Source: Proteromonas lacertae
Taxonomy: Eukaryota > Sar > Bigyra > Opalinata > Proteromonadidae
Direction: 5' to 3'
DNA length: 64,000 nucleotides
Assembly (NCBI GenBank): GCA_002245135.1
Contig: NGBS01000304.1
Span: forward strand, 62,001 to 126,000
The notes under the pieces were generated by a model. That model searched no databases. It was not told where the DNA came from and saw nothing but the letters and a program-made list of their open reading frames with translations. This document shows positions 36,079 to 53,400 of the stretch, piece by piece. Position 1 is the first letter of the stretch; each line of letters opens with the position of its first letter. Both the position numbers and the translations under genes were made by a program.

Positions 36079-38204
36079 ATGATAAGAAAAGTTAATAAAA
36101 GCATAAGAGAAGAGGGGTATATTTTATATTTATTTTTATGATAGATTATGTCGAAAATTGGTCGAAAGTGGTTTTGGTGATATAGAAGTGAAGATTGGAG
36201 ATAGTCGAATAATGTCAATTAAATCAATTTTAGTGAATGGAAATGAAACATTAAAGAAACTGTTATTAGATCGTGAGTTTGTTGGAGTTTTAGAGTTATA
36301 TGAAGAAATAGAAGAAATTGGCTATTATGAGATGGAGAAATACTACAGTGGTGGTGAACTGATAATCTGTAAAGAGAGTGTGTGTGAAGTGTTGATGTTT
36401 TGTTTATGTTATTGTGAAAAAGAGATAATAAATGATTGTTATGAATTTGTGAAGAATAATATAGATGATAAAGTGTTAATGAAATTAATTCATATCTGTA
36501 ATGTATTTGGTGGATGTTTGAGAGAGATAGAAGAATTGAAAAATATGGAAATAGAAAAGCGAGGATATAAATATTTATATAAGAATGAATATTTGTTGAG
36601 ATTAGAAATGAATAATTTGATTGAGATATTAAATATGAGAGATGTGATAATAGTGAATGAGTTATGGTTATTAAATCGGTTATTAGAATGGTATAAATTC
36701 CAAAAGAATGAGAAAGATAATAAAGAGATTCAAGATGATTTTAAACATTTGATAGAAGAAGATATCGATGATGAAAAGATAAAAGAGAAAGAGATAGAAA
36801 AGAGAATAAAGAAATGTTGAAAGAAATGAAAATAGAATTGAAGAAAAATGAATGTAAAAATCATATAGAATTATATTCAATAAAAGATGAGAGAATTCAA
36901 AATGTGATAATCAACAAATACAATGAAGATAATGAAGAAGAAGACTTTAATGAAGATGAAAGAAGAATATTGGATAGAATGGAAGAAGAAGAATTGAATG
37001 ATGAAATAATGTGTATACTAGAAATGAATAATATAAAAATGACCGAAATAGTATTGATAATAATGAAATATAAAAATATGAAAATGGAAAGTATAAATAC
37101 TAAAAATATATTTAAATAGAATATATCTCAAATACAGAAAAGAGAAATCTATTGGAAAGATTATGTATAGAATACAATGAGAATAAAAGAAATCGAGCAA
37201 TGAAATGTTTATGTTTATTCATTGATGATAAAAAGGATATTTCAATAATAGAAGAAGTATGTGGAAAAAGAATTCTTATTAGAATATTGAATGAAGATAA
37301 TTATTTAAATTCCAAATCTAAAGAATTATTAATAGAATATGTAAAAGAGAAGAAATTGAGTTTAGAAGAAGAAGAAGAAATGATTGTAATAATAAAAGAT
37401 AAAGAATTATTGAGTGAATTAAAAACAAAAGAAATCACATCATTTTCATATCCTCAATCAGAATATTCATTTATATTAAATGAAGAAATGTCAATAATTC
37501 CATTATTTGATGGAAATCGATGTGACTTTTCAATAAATCCTTCCTTACCTAATGGAATAATGATAGAAAAAGAGAATGGAATAATTCATGGAAAAGTGAA
37601 TAAAGTAATAGAAAATAGAGAATATGAAATAAGTTGTAAGAATAATCAAAGCGAAAAGAAATTCAAAATATCATTGGAATTTATTGATATAAAGTTCACA
37701 GAATTAAACAAAAGTGATGGAATATCAATATCAAATAATGGAAAAATAATAAAAAATACAATTTGTGGTTATAATCATTGTTATTTAAATCTGAAAATGG
37801 AAGATGGAGTTTATCATATCAAATATAAATTTCATCAAAATGGAAGTTATTATAATAATATAATGTTAGGATTATCAACTGATAATACATATTCTGGTTA
37901 TAGTATTTATAATCAATCAACAACATGTAATTATTGGGCATTTGAAGATAAAAGTCAAGATATTACTTCAATATGTCATATTGGAAGAGTTGTAACTTCA
38001 AATCCAAATTTCAATAATCATGGAGATGGTTCAATTTATGAAGTGATTGTTGATATGAATAAAAGAGAATTTTGGATAAGTCATAATAATTCATTTCCTG
38101 TTTTACTTGTTGAAGATTTACCTTCTCCATTATATCCATATACTGAATTATATGGTCAAAACACATCAATAGAATTATTATCAGTTTCTTATCAAACAGG
38201 TTAG
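36079..38204 (+). CDS. BTB/BACK-like, He_PIG and SPRY-like domain protein
   Basis: Exon 1 (MIRKVNKSIREEG) joins across a 28-nt intron to LCRKLVESGFGDIEVKIGD, a BTB-like opening, followed by helical sequence resembling BACK. An intron near 37064-37092 joins to YISNTEKRNLLERL. A putative Ig (He_PIG) module reads PSLPNGIMIEKENGIIHGKV. The C-terminal SPRY/B30.2-like domain includes YHIKYKFHQNGSYYNN, GYSIYNQSTTCNYWAF and DMNKREFWISHNN. A3 at 36808-36810 must be A4 to join IEKRIK to EMLKEM. The architecture suggests a Cullin-3 adaptor, by inference. It lies exactly between the two inverted-repeat arms. Confidence 0.65.
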
Positions 38205-38242
38205 ATAATATGAATATTTAAACATTTATATCCATTAATATA

Positions 38243-38363
38243 ATTCTAAATACTAAAATATTCTATATATATGTCTACATTTTCATATGCTTATATGTTG
38301 TACAAAACTTCGTGTTTTCTTGTAGATTTTGCCTTCAATCTTTTTGCTATATCTTTTTCAGTA
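38243..38363 (+). repeat. direct repeat of part of the right inverted-repeat arm
   Basis: About 120 bp repeats 38625-38745 in direct orientation (shared text includes tctaaatactaaaatattct and ttgtacaaaacttcgtg). The right arm therefore carries a second, partial copy nearest the BTB gene. Confidence 0.8.
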
Positions 38364-38864
38364 ATCAATCTTTAATCAGTTTCAATGTTAGTTAGTGTTG
38401 TTGAGAGTGAAATGTGATATAAACATGATGATGATGATATTTAGTATTTGTTGATGTAATTAGATGTTTCTAGAAGATATAAGAGAGATATTTTGAAAAT
38501 TTAACTTGTAGTACAATATATGTGAATGATAAAAGTTATTAGAAGCAATATATAGAAAGAAGTGTTTAATTATCTATTAGATATAATAAAAGAAAATATT
38601 ATATTAATATTTATTCATGGTTATATCTATTCTAAATACTAAAATATTCTATATATATGTCTACATTTTCATATGCTTATATGTTGTACAAAACTTCGTG
38701 TTTTCTTGTAGATTTTTCCATCAATCTTTTTGTTATATCTTTTTTAATAATAAATCACCAAAACTTGTGTTGATATTCATTTTATGTAAACATAACACCA
38801 AAATCAAAATAAACTCTAGTCAACTTAAAAGATTTAAATAAAAGAAAAAAATACAAAAAAAGAT

Positions 38865-38936
38865 CTCCGCCACCGAGAATTGAACTCGGGCCTCCCGCGT
38901 GACAGGCGGGGATACTAACCACTATACTATAGCGGA
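38865..38936 (-). tRNA. tRNA-Asp (anticodon GTC), second copy
   Basis: It is identical in sequence and folding to the copy at 35336-35407, on the opposite strand. A run of A on + at 38855-38861 gives a T7 terminator downstream of the gene. Confidence 0.97.
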
Positions 38937-39126
38937 CCTATTAAAAAATTTAAATTACCATTTATTAATCATACACTTATTACTATTCTTTTTTATCTCA
39001 TTATATTACTCTTATGATAATACATACACATTTATTATTTATCATTTCTACATAAACATTTTGTTTAATAGACAAAATAATTAAAATAAGAAAAATAAAT
39101 GACTAGCTATTTGCTCAAAGTGATTG

Positions 39127-39282
39127 GAGAGGGTTATTGTTTTTAGTAATGATGTAGTGGTGGAGGAGGAATTGGTGGATGTGTAGTGGTAGATCTTATT
39201 GTAGATGATTTTATCATTGGCAACTTCATTGTTTCCATTATTATTGGTGGTTCAGCATCTTCATCATCTATTTCATTTTCTA
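39127..39282 (-). pseudogene. orphan 3' coding fragment of the 33819 gene
   Basis: It reproduces the last codons of the gene ending at 35129, from ENEIDDEDAEPP to the Pro-rich end, but has no upstream exons. From 39283 to 39632 I see no gene. It is a by-product of the inverted duplication. Confidence 0.8.
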
Positions 39283-39632
39283 TATGTATTATTTGTTTAA
39301 TTAAGAATTTATGTAATAGTGAATAATATTAGTATAATATTAAATACTTCTCTCTATTATCATCATTTTATTGTATATTATTTAAATTTAATTTATAAAT
39401 ATTATAATTATATATAAAAATTGCAGAATTTATAATAATAAATCATTAAAAACTCTATAATACATTTCTTTTCTAAATTCTTATAATATCATTAATCAAA
39501 CATTAACAGTGTTATATAGATGTGATTTTATTTTATATTTTATTATTTATTCATACAAAATACAAAAACTCAAATTTAATTATTGTATATTTCAATAAAA
39601 AAACATATAAAAAACAATAAAACTTCAATAAA

Positions 39633-44504
<4,872 letters not shown>

Positions 44505-44656
44505 CTCGAAAATGACAAAAACAATTACGGCTCAATTAAAGTCGCTTTTTCAAATTTATTTTGATATTATGCCAAATCTAAATTTGTTTGATTTGAGGTT
44601 AGAGCAGATCATCATTTCCGTTTTTTTTGGGGTTTTTAATAAACTGTTATTAAAAG

Positions 44657-45591
44657 ATGTTCACAACCAGAAGATTTCGCGATGGAATGGATAGAAAGGT
44701 GGATGATTTAGAATCTCGTATTAGAAGATTTATGGAAACTAAGAGTGGTTTTGAGAATATTCAAACACAAGCTCAGGTTCTTGCTCAATATTTAATGGGA
44801 TATGATGGTAGACGTGATGGTTGTTTGACTTTCGAGGAATTCAATGCTTCAATGATTGGTATGAATTTTGTAGGTACTCAATTTGAAATCATTGCTTTAT
44901 ATCAAAGATACGATGTTAATGGTGATAAGTATAATATATATTAATGCTATTTTTTAATAGTCGACTTGATTATAACGATTTTGCCAGTTATTTATATGGT
45001 ATTATTCCAAATCCAACAGGAACAGCAGAATACAGATTTTCAATGAATAAATTTAAAGATGAAGTGAAGCGACTTGATGGTATCTTGGGAATAAGAGCAT
45101 TACGTTTAATGTTTAACTGTCATGATAAGTACCACGACAGAAAATTATTAAAAGACGAGCTTATACGTGCAATACGCCAAGAAGGTTATAATCTCACTGA
45201 TTTAGATGCAAGAGTGATAATGAAGTGTTTTGATAAATATAGCACAGGATTTGTACAATTAGACGACTTCATTGATGGTGTTAGAGGTCCAAAGAAATAC
45301 GTACGAAGAGTATTAATTGAAGAAATATTTGATTTCTTGGATAGTGAGAAGTCAGGAAAATTAGTGTTAGATAATTTAAGAGATAGATGTGATATCACGA
45401 AATACCCACCAGTTGAAGGAGGAAAGATGTCCCCTGAGGATGGATTTAATCACTTCTTATATACTTGGGATTTAGAGGAGAAATATGTAACAAAGGAACA
45501 ATTTCTTGAGTATTATTTCGATATTGGTGGTTTAATATATGATGACGCACATTTTGAATCAATAATGAGAGAGTTTTGGAAATATAATTAA
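44657..45591 (+). CDS. calcyphosin-like EF-hand protein
   Basis: One 32-nt intron (about 44927-44958) sits inside the second EF-hand and rebuilds DVNGDNRLDYNDF. The first loop is DGRRDGCLTFEEF. A calcyphosin-type C-terminal half follows: LRLMFNCHDKYHDRKLL, VIMKCFDKYSTGFVQLDDF, FDFLDSEKSGKLVLDNL and a final FWKYN. Several later loops lack key acidic residues and may not bind calcium. Calcyphosin relatives are often ciliary. It is divergent from RPC1, 152 bp apart. Confidence 0.8.
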
Positions 45592-45673
45592 AAGAAAAAG
45601 GTATTTAAATAGTAATAATAAAATATTTCTTATTTTTTTAAATGTCTATTATAAAATATATTTTATTGTTTCT

Positions 45674-46982
45674 TTATTTCTTAATTAATTCAATAACTTT
45701 ATTCATTCTTTCTAGAATGCATTTGGTATGTAGGTGCTGAATGACACTATCATCAATACTATTATTACTATTATCTCTCCTTCCTGGATAATATTGATTA
45801 AAACAACCATTACATATTACATCACTCAATTTAATTTCACTTTCTTTCATTTTTATCTTTTCAATAATTCCTAGAGTTAAGAATCTATTTTCAACAAAAT
45901 GAATAAATAATGAATATTTAATACTGATTACACTACTGGACATAAAACTGGTAAAACTTTACCATTTTCAACATCACTTTGTTGAATTGGGATTTCTAAT
46001 TTTTGAACAGTCTGATTTAATGTATGAAGTGTACTTGGAAACGAATGATCTAGAGAATTTAAAAAATTTGAAGTGATCGTTGAATATCCTTTTGATTTAG
46101 AAGGATTTGAAGAAGCAAAAGTAAACAAATATTCTGGAATTGCCTGTATTTGATGATAGTAATTATATAATATAATCTCTTTAATCATTACATTTGAAAG
46201 TGGATATATAATTCTTATTTTTGAAGTGCCTTTATTTATTGGATTAGTAACATATGGTAAATTATAACCTCTTCCTTGTAAGACATTATTGAATATTAAA
46301 TTGCCTAAATGAGTCATATTATAACCATATAAAACTACTTGAAAATCTATTGAAAAAAATTAAAAAGAATGTAAAATTGTACTGTTATTTGTTGCATATT
46401 GATTTATTATATTACATATATCTGATTGATATAATACATACTTTTGATCATCACTACAATTTATATTAATAATATATAAATAAATCAATACTTTGTATTT
46501 TTATTAATATTAATTATTTCTTCTTCTGCAAATGATAATGGCAAGATAGTTAATGGAAATTCGTATTTTTCACAATTACTTTTAATTTGATCAATATATG
46601 GTGATGTAAATGGAGTTTCTACATGTAATACTTCAACTTTTAAATCCATTCTTGAACGACCTGTTCCTGTAATACACTGTCTTAATAAATTTAATATTAA
46701 CCTGTTATTTTATATAGAAATAAATTACTATTAGTATAAACATACGATGAAGAAGAACCACCAGAATATGAAACTAAAATAGTTTTGTCAAATTTCGATT
46801 TACCTTTGGAAAAACCAACTTTAAACAAGTGTTCTATTAAGTAAAAATAACAATCTTTGCATGACAGGTTTTCTCTCATTTTGATGGTCGCATTATCTTT
46901 CTATAAATATGAAATTCATGGTATTACAATATGGTTATATAAATATTTATACTTTACATTTATAACAGATTCTTGTAGACAT
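45674..46982 (-). CDS. CTU2: CTU2/NCS2, cytosolic tRNA 2-thiolation protein
   Basis: CTU1-CTU2 thiolates U34 of tRNA-Lys, Gln and Glu. The start MSTRICYKCK joins through an intron to KDNATIKMRENLSCKDCY, giving two CxxC pairs. Next is the PP-loop-like ILVSYSGGSSSSYV. Later parts are VETPFTSPYIDQIK, HLGNLIFNNVLQGRGYNLPY and IIYPLSNVMIKEIILYNYYH. The C-terminus contains CNGCFNQYYP. The last splice, near 45895-45940, was chosen because only it avoids a stop. It is head-to-head with the methyltransferase, 111 bp apart. Confidence 0.82.
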
Positions 46983-47093
46983 CGCAATTAATAATTTAAT
47001 TTCTATTAAATATATACCCGTTTTAAATTGATGATTTTTGATTGGTCAATTTCATAACTCAAAAATCGTTTTTTAAATTAATATTTAAGTTTT

Positions 47094-47778
47094 ATGGCAC
47101 AATACGGCAAACCAGATTATTGGGATGATAGATTTACAAGGTATAATTACCAAATATTTATATTTTAGAGATCCCGAACCTTTTGATTGGTATCAAAGAT
47201 ATTCAGGCTTACAGGAGCTTATCAGACAATACGTCCAAAAGACAGACAATATTCTTGTTGTAGGATGTGGAAATTCTAGTATTTTTTCAACGATTTATAT
47301 TTTTATGTAGGATTAAGTGAAGATATGTACGAAGATGGTTTTACTACAATCCAAAATATTGATATTTCAAAAGTTGTTGTTGAACAAATGGTTGAAAAAT
47401 ACAAAGGACAAAGAAGGATTGAAATGGACTGAAATGAACGTCACTGATATGCAATTTTCAGAAAATACATTTGATGTTGTAATAGATAAAGGCTGCATGG
47501 ATTCAATTTTATGTGGTGAAGGTTCTACCAATAATGTAGGTAAAATGTGTAGTGAAGTATCACGTGTTCTTAAAGAGAAAGGAATTTATATTGTAGTTAC
47601 TTATGGCATTCCTGAAAATAGATTAAGTTATTTAGAAAAGGATGATTACAGATGGAAAGTGACTACACAAACCGTACCAAAGCCAACTATCAGTACTACA
47701 GCACAAAGTGACAACAAGGAAGCTAGTGCTGTTCATTATATTTACATTTGCCAAAAGGGAGGAGCTACAGAAGAATAA
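47094..47778 (+). CDS. class I methyltransferase, EEF1AKMT4/METTL13-like
   Basis: The start MAQYGKPDYWDDRFTR joins through a 28-nt intron to DPEPFDWYQRYSG. The SAM-binding motif ILVVGCGNS is split by a second intron, followed by DISKVVVEQM, DVVIDKGCMDSILCGEG and VSRVLKEKGIYIVV. It ends HYIYICQKGG, the usual end in this family, which methylates lysines of eEF1A. One base too many at 47403-47405 (A3 should be A2) breaks the frame between VEKY and KDKEGLKW. Confidence 0.8.
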
Positions 47779-48058
47779 AGTAATATTTTATTAATTCATT
47801 CAATATTATTGTAATTCTTTTTTTCTTTTTTTTTTCGAATTATTTAGTATGTATTCATATCGTTGGCAAACACTGTTGCGCAACAAAATAACTGTAAAGA
47901 CAAATAGATAATTAATATAAATATAGTCGTTTGTAAGGTTTGATTTTGAATATTCAAATTAATTTTGAAAATTGACTGTTGTAGTTGATATATAATCAAA
48001 ATACAATCCAAAATCTATTTTAATTATAATCATTTACATAATATAAACAGTAATATAT

Positions 48059-48690
48059 GGATACAGAAACAAAAATTCCAGTGATTGAAAGAAGATTAGA
48101 TGTACTGGAAAATGAGGTTGTATTTATAAATATAATTAATGTTACATAGAGTGGAATATCAAAGCAAGTAAATATCTTAGTTAAAGTATTCAACTAATTA
48201 ATATTTTCTATAGTTAGTTGAAAATATGAATGTCAGTAATAGAAACAAATCACCTAGGAAAGGTAACAGGAAAAGAGAAATAAACAATAATGATTCAGAT
48301 GATGAAAACATAAATCAAGAAATTACTACACATAGATCACCCTCTCAACATCGTCATCATAGTAAATCAAAGAATGAATCAAAGAAATGCAAAAAGCCAC
48401 GCATATATCAAAAGACACATATATAAGAAGAGCATTTAAGCCAAGTGTAACAAAAGAAGTAGAGTTATACAAAAAGATTCAGAAAGAAGAAGAAAAGAAA
48501 AAGAAAGAAAAAGATGTATATAAAGATGAACTGAAAGAAATTAAAACAAAGAGAAGACAGAATTAAGAATTATCCTGGTTTGAGTGATGATGTGAATTTG
48601 TTTTATTATTACTCTTTAGCAAAAAAGAAATGGGTAAAACGAAAACCTGAAAGAGTTAACTCAAATAGAAAACCATTTATTGTACCTTAA
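48059..48690 (+). CDS. Lys-rich protein of unknown function
   Basis: Small exons (MDTETKIPVIERRLDVLENE, SGISKQ, LVENMNVSNRNK) lead into a basic, Ser/His-rich region and then a Lys/Glu coiled stretch. The C-terminus reads YPGLSDDVNLFYYYSLAKKK and ends FIVP. A5 at 48391-48395 must be A6 to pass from KKCKK to DTYIRRAFKPS. A second shift or a very short intron is needed near 48520-48560. It may be nuclear; no family is recognised. Confidence 0.5.
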
Positions 48691-48762
48691 TATAAACTAA
48701 AAGCAATATTAACATTATTTATTTATTATTAATACAGTATTTTAACTGAATAAAAGAGATTA

Positions 48763-49509
48763 TAAACAACAAATTCATATATTTTGTCTATAGTTCAATA
48801 GTAATAATGATTTCTTTTTAAAGAGCAGTTTCTTCATCATCACTTTCATCTTCTTCATCTTCATCATCATCACTTTCTTCTTTCTCAGCTAAAGCTTTTT
48901 CATTCTTCTTATCATCACTCTTTTTACTTACAGCTTTTTCATCTTTCTTTTCTTCTACTTTCTTTCCATCTTCACCTTCATCATCTTCACCTTCATCATC
49001 TTCATCATCATCTCCCAAATTTGAATAATTCTCAGTTTTACCAATTCGAACTCCAGCAGATTTCTTACCTTTCGTTGTAGATGTGGATTTAGCTGACGGT
49101 TTTCTTACTACTACTGTACGATTTCGAGAATAAATCACTACAACTGCAGCAATTATCAAGATAGCTGCTAAACCACCTACTACTCCACCTACTATTGCAC
49201 CTACACTACTTGAACTCTTGGCTTTACTTATTGTTACAGGACTATCATATTCGATTGAAGCACTTGTAAATGAACCATATCTTCTTATTTTACCAGATAT
49301 CGTATCTTGCATTAATTTTGAAGATAATTCATTACTAACTCCACTTGTATTTTCAGTTTCTATATACACATCTACTCGAATTGTTCTACTGCTTTGTAAA
49401 GATCTTAATCGAACATTTTCATGTTGTTCTACTCTTACTTTACTATAATCAATTGTTAATGATTCAGCTACAGCTGTTTGAATTGCAAATTTCATTGTAG
49501 ATGATTTAA
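48763..49509 (-). repeat. left inverted-repeat arm: copy of the 3' end of the giant PA14/He_PIG gene
   Basis: This is the reverse complement of 61848-62579, covering coding sequence, stop and the first 55 bp or so of 3' flank. The encoded protein is identical except for five extra acidic residues (an extra GEDDE) from a 15-bp insertion. Homology ends sharply on both sides. Confidence 0.95.
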
Positions 49510-49534
49510 TCAACACTACTGTTATTAACTGCAT
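48818..49534 (-). CDS. short open frame made from the duplicated tail (possible small membrane protein)
   Basis: The first ATG in frame (49534) adds MQLITVVLIKSST, a hydrophobic leader, upstream of the copied MKFAIQTAVAESL. The frame then keeps the TM segment (GAIVGGVVGGLAAILIIAAV) and the acidic Lys/Glu/Asp tail to the stop at 48818-48820. It could be a mini-protein sharing the giant protein's tail, or just a fragment. No frame break is seen in it. Confidence 0.45.
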   Translation of the reverse strand: MQLITVVLIKSSTMKFAIQTAVAESLTIDYSKVRVEQHENVRLRSLQSSRTIRVDVYIETENTSGVSNELSSKLMQDTISGKIRRYGSFTSASIEYDSPVTISKAKSSSSVGAIVGGVVGGLAAILIIAAVVVIYSRNRTVVVRKPSAKSTSTTKGKKSAGVRIGKTENYSNLGDDDEDDEGEDDEGEDGKKVEEKKDEKAVSKKSDDKKNEKALAEKEESDDDEDEEDESDDEETAL

Positions 49535-50417
49535 AATACAAATTGATATTATATGTTGACTCACATGTTATATTAATAAAATCATCATAAACAATTATTT
49601 AATCTACTATATAATACAAAAAACAATGAAATTCATTTTGATTTGAAAATTAATTATTTGACTCGATCATTTTCTAGAAATTTCTTTGAATGTAAGAATT
49701 GATGTTTTGTTGTTTTATTATAAATATTAACAAAATATGTAATAATAAAATTCTACAGTTAATTCTATATTCTTATGCGTATATTCTAGTATTTATACTT
49801 TCAAAACTAAAGTTACACCTGAATCTTATATGCTTTTCTCTCAATTTGTTATAACTATCTAATTATAGAGAGTATAACTATTTAAGAATGGTTATATAAA
49901 CGAAAAAACTCATCACATATAAATTTCGTTAATATGTTATCTTCATTCAGTCTTACATTTATAAAAGACTAGCATAGAGCATAACTATATAGCTCATTCA
50001 CCGTCCAACATACATAATTTTGCAGATTTATTCACTATATAGTTCAAAAATCAAAATTAAAGAGAAATGAAAATGCAGGTTTGACATTGATTTGAGCAAA
50101 TAAACAAAATTTTATGATTTTTCTCATTGTATAAAGGATAATTTTAAACAAAAGAATATCTGCCCTTTTAGTTATGATACTATTTATCGAAATATATAAC
50201 TAAATAAGAAATAAGACATATAACTAAATTATATATTATAAGAATAAACTACACTATAACATAGTTTTAGTTACTACTAAAAATATTGTAAAGTCTTATT
50301 ACTCAATTCTTAATAATTAAGCAGAAAAAACGCTTTTTGAAACAACTATGAAATCACTATTTAATGAATTAGCCAATCAATGACTTTAGATCTTTAATAA
50401 GATACAAGAAATCAAAG
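49535..50417. other. intergenic, no gene seen
   Basis: About 880 bp of AT-rich DNA without an open frame or RNA gene lies between the inverted tail copy and the giant gene. It must hold the promoter of the giant gene. Confidence 0.6.
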
Positions 50418-53400
50418 ATGATTAAATTGCTTCTTATTACAGCTCTGTGTATATTTCATTTTTTTTAATTATAATAGTACTCGCAGTGAGTAATGCCCAG
50501 ATACAGTCTTGCAGTTATGGACCCACTGGTGCTATTCCTGTACCAATTGGACAGTTTTATGTAATCCAACCACCAAAGTGTGCAGCATCCACTCAATTAG
50601 GATTTGTAGTTGTAAATGATGTACAACACATTCTGAATGCTGGATATAAATTTAATACAACAACTGGTGCTTTCTCTGGTGTATTAACAGGAATGCCACA
50701 AACATATACTGTTATAATTAGTCAAAACTATGCTCAAATAATGCTTACATTGAAAGCAATCCCTTATGCTCAATTTATGGCTGGTGTTTCATGGATGTTT
50801 GTTGAAACTCATGATCAAGTACATGATGGTGAACCAAAGGAACCGAAAAGAGCAACTTTAGATAAAATAATTAATGGTGATGTGGCATTTCATGCTTTCA
50901 AGACTGATAAAGCATATCATTCTTGTGGTCAAGCCACACCATGCGATTTTGGTGTAAATCCAACTGGTCTTTACTTCGTCATGACATTTGCATTTGAAGT
51001 AACTGAACCAACTGAAACAATTAAATTTGAATTTAGAGTAGATGATTACTCATGGGTATTTATTGATAATTTAGATACACCAGTTGTAACAACAACATTC
51101 TGGAATACTGGATTTGAACATGAAGGTACATTTAGTACAGGCGTTCACTTTGTGTATGTACTTGGTTTGAATCAGAATGGTGAAGGAGGTGATGAAGTGA
51201 AATGGAATAGACATACAGGTGAAATGCATGTAGTAGGTGAAAATCCAGCTGACGATTTCAAATCAGTACCAGCACCACTACAATTCGTGGAATGGAGAAC
51301 ATTAGATATGATTATGATTGTTAATGAAACACAAACATTAACTCCAGTTATAACTGGTTTCTTCTTTGAACCAACAGCTGTACCAGAATTACCAACTGGT
51401 TTATCAATGTCAACAACAACAGGTCAAATTGCTGGTGCTCCAGTTGCTATTACTCCAAGTAGTATCCAACATCAAATGACAATGAAGAATTGGGCTATGA
51501 CTGGTGAAAATGCTTATTCAATTACCAACCAATTATCAATTCAAGTTATGGCTAATACAGTGGAGAATATGGCTAAAGGTTTAGATGGTTTATACTATAC
51601 TTCACCAGGTAGAGGATGTGATTATCGTCCTATTGATTTAGAAGTTGATACATTAAAGTACAGAAGATTCGATCAAATTTTACCAAAACAATTAATGGTT
51701 ACAGCTTGGACAGGTTTAAGTGGTGATTTTATTAATCAATTTACTGTTGAATGGACTGGTGTTTTAAGAACTGATTCAGGTGGTAGTTATACTATTTCAA
51801 CAACTACCAATGGTGGAATTAGAATTGAAGTTGGTGGAGTTGTTATACAGACAGTAGGATGTGGTTCAAATGGTCAATTATATGCACAAGGAAATGTTAT
51901 ATTAGCAGCAGGTTTTAATGATATTAAAATAACATATTGGAAATCATCTGGTAATTCATTTAAATCAATTAGTATTAGATGGCAATGTATCGAAGCTAGT
52001 ATTCCTTCATTGATTGAAATTCCTGATGCAAATTTAATTCGTATGCCAAGATATTCATTCAGTTATACATATGAAACTGCTGATTATATTAAGGGTGTTT
52101 TAATTAGTGAAAACTGCCCTATTTATAATGGTATAAATGATGTAGCAGCTATAAATGGATTCACTTCAGTTCCAGAATTACCAAAAGGTCTTTTCGATCA
52201 GTACTGCAGGAGCAAATAAAGGTTGTATTTATGGAACCATTAATACAACTAATCCAGATAGTATGTTACCAACATATTTTACAATAAGTGCAACAACAGG
52301 AAGTAAAACATATCAAAGCAGAATGACATTATCTTACAACTCATATGTTATACCATCATCCATAGAATATAAACCAGTAACTGTTAATATTGGTGAATAT
52401 TTCAATGTTACTCCAATTATAGTTGGTAGTCATTATACAGTAGAAGCTTCAAATGGAGATTTACCAGCTGGTTTACAATTAAATCCAGTAACTGGTGTAA
52501 TATCAGGTACACCTACTGAAGCATTAATGAATGGACAAATAAAAATATCAGTAACAAATGCTGTAGGTAAAGCTGAAGGTTATTTTTCATTGACAATTCA
52601 AGATTGTCAAAATGGTTATAATTTTATGCAATTAGCTTATATTACTGGTTCTGGTAAACAACTATCTGTAGTTGCTGCTGGTTCTGATTCATCTATGATT
52701 TATTCACAAACAACTCATGAAGATGATACATATTATAGTTTCTATAAGTGTGTAAACAGCCCAAATGTTACAGTTACATTTACACTTATTAGTGGAAGAA
52801 TTGGTAGTTATATTATTAGTGAAAAAGGAAATAAAATGTTGAAATATGGTAAATGGACTTCTGCTAATTCTAAATCAGAGATTGTAACTTTCAGTGAAGC
52901 TGCAAATACTCCATCTATTGTATATGAAAATAACGCTAATTTACAAATTGTAACTGGTGAATATTATGAAATATATCCAATTATAAGCTCTGGTGCTGTA
53001 ACTGAATTCTCTGCTACAAATTTAGCTCCAGGTTTATCTATTAATACAACCACTGGTTTAATCTATGGTACTGTAGGAGATGTTGTAAATAACCAAGCAA
53101 ATGGTGTAATGAGTGTAACTGCAAAGAATGGAGCAGTAGCATCAGTTACGCCTGCAACAATTTCATATTCCCATACAGTAGGTTGTTTAAATAATCAAGT
53201 GTTGTTGAAAATATCCATAAATGGTGCAGCAAAAGGTCAAGTAATGACTATCAGAGTATTGAATTCACAGAATATAGAAGTATTTTCATTAAATGGTATG
53301 AATAGATACAGTTCTCAAACATATTCAAAGTGTCAACCAAGAGGTACATATTCTGTTGTTTATGGTACATCAGACAATTCAGCATGGGATAGTGACAGTT

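Larger units (their letters stand above)
38378..39282 (-). repeat. right arm of the ~0.9-kb inverted repeat (with tRNA-Asp)
   Basis: This is the reverse-complement partner of 34991-35898. It holds the second tRNA-Asp and a copy of the 3' coding end of the 33819 gene. Homology stops at about 39282, inside what would be coding sequence, next to unrelated AT-rich DNA. Confidence 0.88.
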
